A DNA stretch of 64,000 bases. It comes from DATAUK01 sp036268295 (GTDB lineage: Bacteria > Actinomycetota > Actinomycetes > JAFAQI01). A model generated the notes under the pieces. It searched no databases. It was not told the DNA's origin and saw only the letters and a program-made list of their open reading frames with translations. This document shows positions 1-9,147 of the stretch, piece by piece; positions within the stretch are counted from its first letter, which is position 1, and every line of letters starts with the position of its first letter. The translations under genes were made by a program, and so were the position numbers. The stretch is from NCBI GenBank assembly GCA_036268295.1, contig DATAUK010000005.1, positions 54,462 to 118,461 on the forward strand, given 5' to 3'.

Positions 1-1141
1 CGGTCCGTTCGGCGTCGTGCAGGGTCTCGCCGACGGCATCAAGTTGGCGCTCAAAGAAGACCTGATCCCGGCCATGGTCGACAAGCCGCTCTACATTCTG
101 GCGCCGGTGGTTGCGTGTGCGCCGGCGTTCCTGTCCTTCGCGGTGATCCCGGTCGGCCCGATCGTGTCGATCGGTGGCCACCACAGCCCGCTGCAGATCA
201 CCGACCTGCCGGTCGCCGTCCTTTACATCCTCGCGATGGCCTCGATCGGGGTTTACGGCATCGTGCTGGCCGGCTGGTCGAGCCAGTCACCGTACCCCAT
301 GCTCGGCGCGCTTCGGTCGGCGGCACAGGTGATCTCCTACGAGGTCGCCATGGGCCTCGCACTCGCCGGGGTGTTCCTGTACGCCGGATCGCTGTCGACC
401 AGCCAGATCGTGACCTCGCAACACAAGCTCTGGTACGCGCTGCCACTGATCCCGTCGTTCCTGATCTACCTCATCGCGATGGTAGGCGAGACGAACCGGG
501 CGCCGTTCGACCTCGCCGAGGCCGAGAGTGAGCTGGTCGCGGGCTTCCACACCGAGTACGCCTCGCTGAAGTTCGCGTTGTTCTTCCTTGCTGAGTACGT
601 CAACGTCACGACCGTCTCGGCGCTGGCGACGACGCTGTTCCTCGGCGGCTGGCGGGCGCCGTGGCCGCTGTCACTTGTCGGCAACGATGCCCTCAACCAC
701 GGCTGGTGGCCGGTGCTGTGGTTCCTCGGCAAGGTCTTCGTGCTGCTGTTCGGCTTCATCTGGCTGCGCGGCACGCTGCCCCGGCTTCGCTATGACCAGT
801 TCATGCGGCTGGGCTGGAAGGTCCTGATCCCGTTCAGCCTGGTCTGGATCCTGGTCGTCGCTGCGTTCCGCGAGCTGACCAACGAGGGCCGCACCCGGGT
901 CCAGACTCTCGCCTACGTCGGCATCCCGGTCGCTGCGCTCGTGCTGATCTGGTCGTTCATCACCGAGTCGCGCGCGAGCAAGCTGGCGAAAGCCGAGGAG
1001 CAGGCCGCGACCGAGCAGTTAGAAGGGTCGGTGGATCGCGGCGGCTCCTACCCGATCCCGTCGCTGATGGGCCCGCCGACGCTCGATGTCACTGCCATCT
1101 CGGTGGCGTCCGACGGCTCCACGGAGGTGCTCGATGGCTGA
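1..1141 (+). CDS. nuoH: NADH-quinone oxidoreductase subunit H (5' end cut by window)
   Basis: Membrane subunit of complex I that links the peripheral arm to the proton-pumping arm and helps form the quinone site. About 379 residues are visible; reading starts inside the conserved N-terminal segment (GPFGVVQGLADG), so the true start lies upstream. Several hydrophobic helices follow, and the hallmark loop ETNRAPFDLAEAESELVAGF is intact near visible residue 160. A cytosolic tail of about 60 residues rich in Ala/Glu/Ser follows the last helix. The stop overlaps the nuoI start by 8 bases, so the two are translationally linked. Confidence 0.97.
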   Translation, partial: GPFGVVQGLADGIKLALKEDLIPAMVDKPLYILAPVVACAPAFLSFAVIPVGPIVSIGGHHSPLQITDLPVAVLYILAMASIGVYGIVLAGWSSQSPYPMLGALRSAAQVISYEVAMGLALAGVFLYAGSLSTSQIVTSQHKLWYALPLIPSFLIYLIAMVGETNRAPFDLAEAESELVAGFHTEYASLKFALFFLAEYVNVTTVSALATTLFLGGWRAPWPLSLVGNDALNHGWWPVLWFLGKVFVLLFGFIWLRGTLPRLRYDQFMRLGWKVLIPFSLVWILVVAAFRELTNEGRTRVQTLAYVGIPVAALVLIWSFITESRASKLAKAEEQAATEQLEGSVDRGGSYPIPSLMGPPTLDVTAISVASDGSTEVLDG

Positions 1142-1787
1142 CGACGAACTGCAGCCGATCGACAGCGAGGCGGTGCCCGAAGCTGTGGCGTCGACCCCGG
1201 AGGCTCACGGCTCGAGCGAGCCGCAGCGCAAGAAGCCGTCGGTGCTCAAGGATCTGGTGGCTCCGGTCGCTGGCTTCGGCGTGACGTTCCGGACCATGCT
1301 GACCAAGCCGGTGACCGAGGAATACCCGGAGCAGAAGGTGCCGACCGCGCCGCGCTACCACGGCCGCCACCTGCTCAACCGTCACGCCGACGGCCTCGAG
1401 AAATGCGTCGGCTGCGAGCTGTGCGCCTGGGCCTGCCCGGCTGATGCGATCTACGTCGAAGGCGCCGACAACACCGAGGAGGCGCGGTTCTCGCCGGGCG
1501 AGCGCTACGGCGCTGTCTACCAGATCAACTACCTGCGCTGCATCTTCTGCGGGTTGTGCATCGAAGCCTGCCCGACCCGGGCGCTGACGATGACCAACGA
1601 GTACGAGCTGGCTGATGACAGTCGCGAGGACCTTATCTTCACCAAGGACCAGCTCCTCGCGCCGCTGCACGGCGACATGGAGGCACCGCCTCACCCGATG
1701 CGGCTCGGCGACACCGAGAAGGCCTACTACGCCGGCCAGCCGGCCACGTCGCCACCCACGCCGCCACCCACGGAGGCCCACGAGTGA
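1134..1787 (+). CDS. nuoI: NADH-quinone oxidoreductase subunit I, 2x[4Fe-4S] ferredoxin-like
   Basis: Peripheral-arm subunit that carries two [4Fe-4S] clusters and passes electrons toward the quinone-site cluster. Both cluster motifs are complete: CVGCELCAWACP and CIFCGLCIEACP. The ATG at 1134 (product starting MADDELQPID) is chosen because a GGAGGTG ribosome site lies 5 bases upstream; an earlier in-frame start would add 16 Arg-rich residues that do not look like NuoI. 217 residues, with a Pro-rich C-terminal tail (TSPPTPPPTEAHE) and a non-conserved acidic N-terminus of about 40 residues. It overlaps nuoH and nuoJ. Confidence 0.96.
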   Translation: MADDELQPIDSEAVPEAVASTPEAHGSSEPQRKKPSVLKDLVAPVAGFGVTFRTMLTKPVTEEYPEQKVPTAPRYHGRHLLNRHADGLEKCVGCELCAWACPADAIYVEGADNTEEARFSPGERYGAVYQINYLRCIFCGLCIEACPTRALTMTNEYELADDSREDLIFTKDQLLAPLHGDMEAPPHPMRLGDTEKAYYAGQPATSPPTPPPTEAHE

Positions 1788-2563
1788 CCGGGCTTTTGGT
1801 TGCGGCTGGTCAGGGCGGCGCCGCGCCGTTGCACGAGGCGTTCCTGTTCTGGATCCTCGCGCCGCTCGCGGTGGGGGCGGCGCTCGGCATGGTGTTCGCC
1901 CGAAGCGCAGTGCACGCGGCGCTGCTGCTCGCGGTTGTGATGCTCTGTCTCGCCGCGTTCTACACCGCCGAGAACGCGCCGTTCCTCGCCGTCGTCCAGG
2001 TGGTCGTCTACACCGGCGCCGTGCTGATGCTGTTCTTGTTCGTGCTGATGCTGATCGGCGTCGACTCGGTCGATTCGCTGGTCGAGACTTTGCGCGGCCA
2101 ACGGGTCGCGGCGTTGGTCATCGGCCTTGGGTTCGCGATCCTGCTGATCGCCTCCATCGCGAGTGCGCTCGGTGGATTCCACAACGTCGGAGTCACTGCT
2201 GCCGAAGGCGGCAAAGGCAACGTCGCCGGCATCGCGCAACTGCTCTTCAGCCGATATGTCTTCGCCTTCGAAGCGACCAGCGGCCTGCTGATCGTCGCCG
2301 GTCTCGGTGCGATGGTGCTGGCGCATCGCGAGCCGCTCGAGGTGCGGCGTAACCAGCAGGAGCGGATGCGCGAACGGGCGGCACGAGGCGGCGCTGGCGT
2401 CGGACCGCTGCCGGGACCAGGGGTGTACGCCGACCACAACGCCGTCGACACCGCGGCGCTGCTGCCCGACGGCAGCATCGCGCCGACCAGCGTGCCCGCC
2501 TACCTGCAGGTGGCCGCCGCCCGCCCGCATGTGGACGCCATCGACAAAGAGCTGGAGCGCTGA
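1784..2563 (+). CDS. nuoJ: NADH-quinone oxidoreductase subunit J
   Basis: Membrane subunit of complex I. 259 residues with five predicted hydrophobic helices in the first 180, including the conserved VVQVVVYTGAVLMLFLFVLM stretch that contains the helix-breaking region of the family. The GTG start shares a GTGA overlap with the nuoI stop. The C-terminal 70 residues are soluble and extended compared with the E. coli protein (184 residues); long tails are common in actinobacterial NuoJ. Assigned from this motif and from its place between nuoI and nuoK. Confidence 0.94.
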   Translation: MTGLLVAAGQGGAAPLHEAFLFWILAPLAVGAALGMVFARSAVHAALLLAVVMLCLAAFYTAENAPFLAVVQVVVYTGAVLMLFLFVLMLIGVDSVDSLVETLRGQRVAALVIGLGFAILLIASIASALGGFHNVGVTAAEGGKGNVAGIAQLLFSRYVFAFEATSGLLIVAGLGAMVLAHREPLEVRRNQQERMRERAARGGAGVGPLPGPGVYADHNAVDTAALLPDGSIAPTSVPAYLQVAAARPHVDAIDKELER

Positions 2564-2568
2564 TTGAG

Positions 2569-2868
2569 ATGAGCGTCAGCTACTACCTCTACCTCTCGGC
2601 GGTGCTGTTCACTATCGGGGCTATCGGCGTGCTGGTCCGGCGCAACGCGATCGTCGTATTCATGTGCATCGAGCTGATGCTCAACGCGGTCAACCTCACG
2701 CTGGTGACGTTCGCGCGCCTCAACGGCAACCTCGATGGTCAGATCATTGCGTTCTTCGTGATGGTGGTCGCGGCTGCTGAGGTCGTCGTGGGTCTCGCGA
2801 TCATCATGTCCATCTTCCGTTCCCGGCGGTCCGCTTCCGTCGACGACGCCAACCTGTTGAAGTACTGA
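2569..2868 (+). CDS. nuoK: NADH-quinone oxidoreductase subunit K
   Basis: Small three-helix antiporter-like subunit, 99 residues, the usual length. The two buried glutamates essential for proton transfer in the family are visible, in FMCIELMLNAVNL (helix 2) and AAAEVVVGLAI (helix 3). The ATG lies 5 bases after the nuoJ stop, with GAG just upstream as a weak ribosome site, which suggests reinitiation within the operon. The ending SIFRSRRSASVDDANLLKY matches the typical NuoK terminus. Confidence 0.96.
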   Translation: MSVSYYLYLSAVLFTIGAIGVLVRRNAIVVFMCIELMLNAVNLTLVTFARLNGNLDGQIIAFFVMVVAAAEVVVGLAIIMSIFRSRRSASVDDANLLKY

Positions 2869-2879
2869 GGCGCGCGCCG

Positions 2880-4805
2880 ATGACCCACTACGCCGTCGCG
2901 ACGGGTGTCTTCCACCTGACGTTTCTCCTCGTCGCGATCCCGGCTGCCAGCGCAGCCGTGCTGCTGCTCGGCGGCAAGCGCACCAACCCCTGGGGTCACC
3001 TGCTTGGCTGCGCCGCGCCGCTCGCGTCGTTCGTGATCGCGGTGGTCGAGTTCTTCGCGCTGATCGGCCGCGACGGCGGCGCGAACCGCCAGCTCGACCA
3101 GCACCTGTTCAGCTGGCAGCCGGTCGCCGGCTTCCACGTCAACGCCAACGTTCTGCTCGACCCGCTCTCGATCGTGTTCGTGCTGCTCATCACTGGCGTC
3201 GGGTCGCTGATCCACATCTACTCGGTCGGCTACATGGAGCACGACGCCAACCGACGCCGGTTCTTCGGCGAGCTCAACCTGTTCGTCGCGGCGATGCTGC
3301 TGCTCGTCCTCGCCGACAACTACCTGGTGCTCTACGTCGGCTGGGAGGGTGTCGGTCTCGCGTCGTACCTGCTGATCGGATTCTGGTCGCACAAGCCGAG
3401 TGCGGCGGTCGCCGCCAAGAAGGCGTTCCTGGTCAACCGGGTCGGCGACCTCGGGCTCTCGCTCGCGATCATGCTGATGTTCACGACATTCGGCACGGTC
3501 GCTTTCGATGGTGTCTTCAACGGTGCCGCCAGCTCTCATGCGCACAGCGGGACGATGACGGCGATCGGGCTGTTGCTGCTGCTAGGAGCGTGCGGCAAGA
3601 GCGCGCAGGTGCCGCTGCAGTCATGGTTGCTCGACGCGATGGAGGGCCCGACGCCGGTCTCCGCGCTGATCCATGCCGCGACGATGGTGACCGCCGGGGT
3701 CTACCTGGTTGCACGATCGGATGCGATCTACAACGTCGCGCCTCACGCGCGCCTCCTCGTGGAGATCGTTGGCGCGACGACGCTGGTGTTCGGCGCGATC
3801 ATCGGGTGCGCCCACGACGACATCAAGAAGGTGCTCGCCGCGTCGACGATGAGCCAGATCGGCTACATGATGCTTGCGGTAGGCATCGGCCCGGCGGCGT
3901 ACGCGTTCGGCATCCTGCACCTGCTCACCCATGGGTTCTTCAAGGCGAACATGTTCCTCAGCGCCGGCTCGGTGATGCACGGCAACAACGACGAAGTGAA
4001 CATGCGGCGCTACGGCGGGCTGCGCAAGGTGATGCCGTGGACGTTCGCGACGTTCGGATTCGGCTACCTCGCGATCATCGGCATCATCCCGTTCGCCGGC
4101 TTCTTCTCGAAGGACAAGATCATCGAGGCGGCGCTCGACAAGGGTGGGACCGGCGGTGACATCTTCGGCGCGGTCGCGATCGCGGGCGCCGGCCTGACCG
4201 CGTTCTACATGACGCGCCTGATGCTGATGACGTTCTTCGGCAACAGGCGCTGGCCCAAGGACGTCCATCCGCACGACTCGCCGAACGTCATGGTCGTGCC
4301 GATGGCGATCCTCGCGTTCGCCTCGCTGGTCGGTGGCTACCTGCTGATCATCCACGGCGACCTGGTGCACTTCCTGGCGCCGAGCGTCGGGCAGCAGCTG
4401 GCGCCCGCGACCCGGCCGCTGTCGGCGACGGTGCTCAGCATCCTGGTGCTCGTCGTCGTACTCGCCGGTGTGGGGACCGCCTGGTTGCTGGTCGGCGCCA
4501 AGCCGATCCCGGCTGAGCCACCGACGCAGGTGATGCCGCTGACCAAGGCAGCCCGCCGCTCACTGCTCGGCGACGCCCTCAACGAGGCGGTGTTCATGCG
4601 CCCGGGCCAGTACCTCACCCGCGCACTCGTCTTCTTCGACGGCCGCGGCGTCGACGGGGTGGTCAACGGTCTGGCTGCCGGCATCGGCGGGACCAGTGCC
4701 CGGGTACGCCGCGTCCAGACCGGATTCGCGCGGTCCTACGCGCTGTCGATGTTCGCTGGTGCGTTGGCCGTGGCAGCCACGCTCGTCCTGGTCCGGGTGG
4801 GCTGA
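2880..4805 (+). CDS. nuoL: NADH-quinone oxidoreductase subunit L
   Basis: Largest antiporter-like proton-pumping subunit of complex I. 641 residues, close to the usual length, with the proton-channel signature GWEGVGLASYLLIGFW near residue 155 and the helix 7-8 region LLDAMEGPTPVSALIHAATM near 250. A Lys-containing helix (FSKDKIIEAAL) follows near 410. The C-terminal third carries the extra helices that form the lateral helix in this subunit. Starts 11 bases after nuoK and ends 3 bases before nuoM. Confidence 0.97.
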   Translation: MTHYAVATGVFHLTFLLVAIPAASAAVLLLGGKRTNPWGHLLGCAAPLASFVIAVVEFFALIGRDGGANRQLDQHLFSWQPVAGFHVNANVLLDPLSIVFVLLITGVGSLIHIYSVGYMEHDANRRRFFGELNLFVAAMLLLVLADNYLVLYVGWEGVGLASYLLIGFWSHKPSAAVAAKKAFLVNRVGDLGLSLAIMLMFTTFGTVAFDGVFNGAASSHAHSGTMTAIGLLLLLGACGKSAQVPLQSWLLDAMEGPTPVSALIHAATMVTAGVYLVARSDAIYNVAPHARLLVEIVGATTLVFGAIIGCAHDDIKKVLAASTMSQIGYMMLAVGIGPAAYAFGILHLLTHGFFKANMFLSAGSVMHGNNDEVNMRRYGGLRKVMPWTFATFGFGYLAIIGIIPFAGFFSKDKIIEAALDKGGTGGDIFGAVAIAGAGLTAFYMTRLMLMTFFGNRRWPKDVHPHDSPNVMVVPMAILAFASLVGGYLLIIHGDLVHFLAPSVGQQLAPATRPLSATVLSILVLVVVLAGVGTAWLLVGAKPIPAEPPTQVMPLTKAARRSLLGDALNEAVFMRPGQYLTRALVFFDGRGVDGVVNGLAAGIGGTSARVRRVQTGFARSYALSMFAGALAVAATLVLVRVG

Positions 4806-4808
4806 GCG

Positions 4809-6494
4809 ATGCATACCGGATTCCCTTGGGTCACCGTCATCGGTGTGATCCCGCTGGTCGGCATCGCGTGGATCATGACGTTGCCGAAGGCGCGTGAGGA
4901 CTTCGCCAAGGTGGTGGCTCTCGTCGCGTCCCTGGTCGCGATGGTGGCGTCGATCATCATGGCGTTCGCCTACCAGCTCGGCGGCGCTCGCTTCCAGTTC
5001 ACCCAGGACTACACCTGGATCAAGGCGTTCGGTGCGCACTACGCGGTGGGCGTCGATGGGATCGCGCTCGCGCTGATCCTGATGACGACGATCCTGACGC
5101 CGGTCTGCATCCTCGCGTCCTGGCACGATGCCGAGCGTGGCGAGGACGCCGATCCGGAGGCACCCGGCGGGCGCGGCCCGAAGCTGTTCTTCTCGTTGCT
5201 GCTGGCGACCGAGACGCTGGTAGTCGGCGTCTTCGGCTCGCTCGACGTCTTCTTCTTCTACGTGCTGTTCGAGGCAATGCTCATCCCGATGTATTTCCTC
5301 ATCGGGTCTTTCGGTGGGTCGCGTCGGTCCTACGCAGCGGTGAAGTTCCTGCTCTACTCCCTTGCCGGTGGCCTCTTGATGCTGGTCGCGGTGATCGGAC
5401 TGTTTGTGGTTTCCTCGCACCAGCTTGGCACCGGCACCTTCGACTACCGGGTGCTGACGTCGGGCAAGCTGCACATCTCCCACGACGAGCAGGTGGCGCT
5501 GTTCCTCGGCTTCTTCATCGCGTTCGCGATCAAGGCGCCGCTGTGGCCGTTCCACACCTGGCTGCCTGACGCGGCGAGCGAGGCGCCGACCGGCACCGCC
5601 GTGATGCTCGTCGGGGTGCTCGACAAGGTGGGGACGTTCGGCTTCCTGCGGTTCTGCATCCCGCTGTTTCCGTACGCATCGAAGCTGCTCGCGCCCTACA
5701 TCCTCGGGCTGTGCGTCACGGGCATCTTGTACGGCGCGCTGCTCGCGATCGGTCAGAAGGACCTCAAGCGACTGATCGCCTACTCCTCGGTGTCGCACTT
5801 CGGCTTCATCGCACTCGGTGTGTTTGCCTTCACGACTCAGGGCGGCTCGGGGGCAACCCTCTACATGGTCAACCACGGCTTCTCAACCGGCGCGTTGTTC
5901 CTGGTCGTCGGCTTCCTTGCCTCGCGTCGCGGCTCGCGCCTGGTGGATGACTTCGGCGGCGTCGCGACAGTCGCGCCCTGGCTGGGCGCGATGGTCCTGG
6001 TCGCCGGGCTGTCAGCACTGGCACTGCCGGGCCTCTCGACGTTCGTCAGCGAGTTCCTGGTGTTGCTTGGCACCTTCACCACGCACCGCTGGTTCGCGGT
6101 CATCGGCACCTTCGGCATCGTGCTGGCGGCGGTCTACGTGCTCTGGATGGTGCAGCGCACGATCCACGGACCGGTTGCTACGGCGGTCGAAGGCTTCAAG
6201 GACCTCAGCCTGCGCGAGGCCTGGGTGATCGCGCCGGTCATGGTCGTGATCGTTGCGCTCGGCGTCTACCCGAAGCCGCTGCTCGACATCATCAACCCGT
6301 CGGTCCAACAGACCAACTCAGTGGTGCGAACCCACGATCCGGTTCCGTCGGTGCCCGAGCAGTCGGCGACGAACTCGTCGTGTGGGCAGTTACCGAGTGC
6401 GTTCTCCGCCCTGCCGTTGAGCAACAGCGACGCGTACGCATCGACGTTGCGCCTCACGTTTCTCGATGATCCGACCTGTGTGAGCGGCAAGTGA
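4809..6494 (+). CDS. nuoM: NADH-quinone oxidoreductase subunit M, with extra C-terminal tail
   Basis: Second Mrp-antiporter-type proton channel of complex I. The essential glutamate is in YVLFEAMLIPMYFLIG near residue 155, followed by the conserved channel segment FAIKAPLWPFHTWLPDA near 240. 561 residues. The family core ends near PKPLLDIINPSV at about residue 499; another 60 or so residues rich in Ser, Thr and Asn, with two cysteines, follow to the stop and have no obvious family counterpart. The nuoN start overlaps the stop by 4 bases (GTGA). Confidence 0.96.
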   Translation: MHTGFPWVTVIGVIPLVGIAWIMTLPKAREDFAKVVALVASLVAMVASIIMAFAYQLGGARFQFTQDYTWIKAFGAHYAVGVDGIALALILMTTILTPVCILASWHDAERGEDADPEAPGGRGPKLFFSLLLATETLVVGVFGSLDVFFFYVLFEAMLIPMYFLIGSFGGSRRSYAAVKFLLYSLAGGLLMLVAVIGLFVVSSHQLGTGTFDYRVLTSGKLHISHDEQVALFLGFFIAFAIKAPLWPFHTWLPDAASEAPTGTAVMLVGVLDKVGTFGFLRFCIPLFPYASKLLAPYILGLCVTGILYGALLAIGQKDLKRLIAYSSVSHFGFIALGVFAFTTQGGSGATLYMVNHGFSTGALFLVVGFLASRRGSRLVDDFGGVATVAPWLGAMVLVAGLSALALPGLSTFVSEFLVLLGTFTTHRWFAVIGTFGIVLAAVYVLWMVQRTIHGPVATAVEGFKDLSLREAWVIAPVMVVIVALGVYPKPLLDIINPSVQQTNSVVRTHDPVPSVPEQSATNSSCGQLPSAFSALPLSNSDAYASTLRLTFLDDPTCVSGK

Positions 6495-8026
6495 GCGACT
6501 TCCAGTCTCCTTCGATCGCGTATCACGCGCTGATGCCGATCCTGATTCCCGGCGGCGCGGCGATCGTCGGCGTGCTCGTCGATGCCTTCGTCCCTGCGGC
6601 CGCTCGTTGGCGGGCGCAGGTCGCGGTCGCGCTGGCCGGCCTGCTCGGCGCGTTGATTGCGTGCGCGGCGCTTGCCGGTGACCACATCGTGACCGCCAGC
6701 AGCGCGGTCAGTGTCGACGGACCCACGTTGTTCCTGCAGGGGACGATCGCCGTTCTCGGCATCGGCAGCGTGCTGCTCGTCGCCGACCGCGCTCCAGGGC
6801 TGGACGGAGGTGCGTTCGCGGCGCAGGCGTCGACCACACCTGGGTCGTACGAAGAGCGCGCCAGCTCGCGCCAGGGGCGGGCGCAGACCGAGGTCTTCCC
6901 GCTGGTGATGTTTGCGGTCACCGGCATGATGATCTTCCCGGCGTCCAACGACCTGCTGCTGCTGTTCGTTGCGCTCGAGGTGCTCTCGCTGCCGCTCTAC
7001 ATCCTCTGCGGCCTCGCTCGACGCCGCCGGCTGCTGAGCCAGGAAGCCGCGGTGAAGTACTTCCTGCTCGGCGCGTTCTCCTCGGCGTTCTTCCTCTACG
7101 GACTTGCGCTGCTCTACGGCTACGCCGGCACCGTGTCGCTGGCCGGCATCCAGACCGCCACCGTCAACGGCACCCACAGCGATACGTTGCTGTTCCTCGG
7201 GTTGGCCCTGCTCTCGGTCGGCCTGCTGTTCAAAATCGGCGCCGCGCCGTTCCAGTCCTGGATCCCGGACGTGTACGTCGGCGCTCCGACGCCCATCACT
7301 GCGTTCATGGCCTCGGCCACCAAGGTTGCCGGATTCGGCGCATTGCTGCGGGTCTTCTACGTCGCCTTCGGCGGCCTCGGCTGGGAGTGGCGGCCGGTCG
7401 CGTGGGGCGTGGCGATCCTGACCATGGTGGTCGGCTCGGTCTTCGCGATCACCCAGACCGACGTCAAGCGGATGCTGGCCTACTCATCGGTCGCGCACGC
7501 CGGCTTCATCCTGATCGGCGTGATCGCACTCAACCGGGCCGGGCTGTCCGGGTCGATGTTCTACCTGCTGACCTACGGCATCACGACGATCGGCGCCTTC
7601 GGCATCCTCACTCTGGTCCGCGACCCGGATGGTGAGGCGACTCACCTGTCTCGCTGGGCCGGGCTGGGTCGCCGCTCACCGTTGGTCGCGGGCGTCTTTG
7701 CGCTGTTCCTGCTCGCCCTCGCAGGTATCCCACTGACGTCGGGATTCACCGGGAAGTTCGCTGTGTTCTCCGCCGGTGTCTCCGGTGGCGCGACACCACT
7801 GGTGGTAATCGGTGTCATCACCAGCGCGATGGCGGCGTTCTTCTACGTCCGGGTCATCGTGATGATGTTCTTCGCCGACCCGGTCGAGGACGGTCCGGTC
7901 ATCGTCATCCCGGGCACCGCGACCTCCAGTGCGATCGCGCTTGCCGTCGCAGTTACCGTATTCCTCGGGGTGTTCCCGCAGCCGTTGCTCAACCTGGCCA
8001 ACCAAGCGGTGCCGTTCTATCACTGA
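6491..8026 (+). CDS. nuoN: NADH-quinone oxidoreductase subunit N
   Basis: Third antiporter-like channel subunit and last gene of the complex I operon. 511 residues, GTG start overlapping nuoM. Recognised by FVALEVLSLPLYILCGLARR (channel Glu, near residue 160), GAAPFQSWIPDVYVGAPTPI near 250 and MLAYSSVAHAGFILIG near 325. An insert of about 35 polar residues (near 100-135, GGAFAAQASTTPGSYEE) separates two early helices. A 33-base gap with a fresh ribosome site follows before the polyprenyl synthase. Confidence 0.96.
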   Translation: MSDFQSPSIAYHALMPILIPGGAAIVGVLVDAFVPAAARWRAQVAVALAGLLGALIACAALAGDHIVTASSAVSVDGPTLFLQGTIAVLGIGSVLLVADRAPGLDGGAFAAQASTTPGSYEERASSRQGRAQTEVFPLVMFAVTGMMIFPASNDLLLLFVALEVLSLPLYILCGLARRRRLLSQEAAVKYFLLGAFSSAFFLYGLALLYGYAGTVSLAGIQTATVNGTHSDTLLFLGLALLSVGLLFKIGAAPFQSWIPDVYVGAPTPITAFMASATKVAGFGALLRVFYVAFGGLGWEWRPVAWGVAILTMVVGSVFAITQTDVKRMLAYSSVAHAGFILIGVIALNRAGLSGSMFYLLTYGITTIGAFGILTLVRDPDGEATHLSRWAGLGRRSPLVAGVFALFLLALAGIPLTSGFTGKFAVFSAGVSGGATPLVVIGVITSAMAAFFYVRVIVMMFFADPVEDGPVIVIPGTATSSAIALAVAVTVFLGVFPQPLLNLANQAVPFYH

Positions 8027-8059
8027 GGATCGAGCGACCGCCTGTCGAAGGAGGACGCG

Positions 8060-9061
8060 ATGACCGGCATCGGTTCCAGCGTCCTCGGCCTCAGCTTCGA
8101 GCCGGAGTTCGAAGCCGTCATTCGCGAAGGGCTCGACGCGGTCGAGTCACGACTGCGTGCCGAGGTGAAGTCCTCGGACGTGTTCGTCAACGAAGCAGCC
8201 GCGCACCTGCTCGTCGCCGGCGGCAAGCGGTTCCGGCCGCTCGTGACATTGCTGGCCTCGCAGTTCGGCGACCCGGCGGCGCCGGGCGTCGTGCCCGCTG
8301 CGGTCGTAGTCGAGCTCACCCATCTCGCGACGCTCTACCACGACGACGTCATGGACGAGGCATCGCTGCGCCGCGGCGCAGACTCGGCCAACTCCCGGTG
8401 GGGCAACACGATCGCGATCCTCACCGGCGACTTCCTGTTCGCGCGCGCCTCGGACCTCCTTGCCGATCTCGGGCCTGAGGCAGTGCGTCTGCAGGCGCGG
8501 ACTTTCGAGCGGCTCGTGCACGGCCAGATCCACGAGACCATCGGCCCGGCCGAGACCGACGACCCGGTCGAGCACTACCTCGCCGTACTCGCCGACAAGA
8601 CCGCGTCCCTGCTTGGTACGTCGGCGCGGTTCGGTGCGATGCTGGCCGGCGCCACGGATGCCGTCACCGAGCTGCTGACACAGTGGGGTGAGCGATTCGG
8701 CATCGCCTTCCAGCTCTCCGACGACCTGATCGACATCGCCTCGGAGTCTGACGAGTCCGGCAAGACACCGGGCAAGGATCTGCGCGAAGACGTCCCGACC
8801 CTGCCGGTGCTCCTGCTACGCCGCGCCAACCGCCCTGAGGACGCCGCCCTGCTCGCCGCGCTTGCCGGCGACCTCTCCTCGGACGCCGCCCTCGCCGCCG
8901 TCCTCGCCGAGCTCCGGGCCCACCCGGTCATGCACGAGGCCCGCGAGGTCACGTCCAAGTGGGCGGCGGACGCCCGCTCGACCCTCGAGCCGCTGCCCGA
9001 CTCCGCCGCCAAGGCGGCCCTCGAGTCGCTCTGCAACTTCGTCGCCGCCCGCACCGCCTAA
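8060..9061 (+). CDS. trans-polyprenyl diphosphate synthase (probably menaquinone side chain)
   Basis: Condenses isopentenyl diphosphate onto an allylic primer to make a long polyprenyl diphosphate. 333 residues. Both aspartate-rich Mg2+ sites are present: DDVMD near residue 95 and DDLID near 224; GGKRFRP near 55 is the isopentenyl-diphosphate-binding segment. The ATG has an AAGGAGG site 7 bases upstream. Position directly after nuoN is a recurring actinobacterial arrangement and fits a role in making the menaquinone tail used by complex I. The chain length of the product cannot be read from the sequence. Confidence 0.88.
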   Translation: MTGIGSSVLGLSFEPEFEAVIREGLDAVESRLRAEVKSSDVFVNEAAAHLLVAGGKRFRPLVTLLASQFGDPAAPGVVPAAVVVELTHLATLYHDDVMDEASLRRGADSANSRWGNTIAILTGDFLFARASDLLADLGPEAVRLQARTFERLVHGQIHETIGPAETDDPVEHYLAVLADKTASLLGTSARFGAMLAGATDAVTELLTQWGERFGIAFQLSDDLIDIASESDESGKTPGKDLREDVPTLPVLLLRRANRPEDAALLAALAGDLSSDAALAAVLAELRAHPVMHEAREVTSKWAADARSTLEPLPDSAAKAALESLCNFVAARTA

Positions 9062-9071
9062 CTTTCTCCGC

Positions 9072-9128
9072 CGAACTTGCGCGAATCAACCGTTTCTCGG
9101 TCCCAAACCGTTGTTTCGCGCAAGTTCG
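9072..9128. terminator. Long imperfect palindrome between convergent genes, likely bidirectional terminator
   Basis: Arms 9072-9094 and 9106-9128 pair at 21 of 23 positions around an 11-base loop. It fills the gap between the stop of the polyprenyl synthase (plus) and the stop of the acyl-CoA dehydrogenase (minus), so it can serve both. No clear T-run follows on either side. The upstream arm contains ATCAACCGTTT, an 11-mer that recurs in the hairpin after rpoC. Confidence 0.75.
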
Positions 9129-9147
9129 CGGATTGGGTTTGGTCGGA

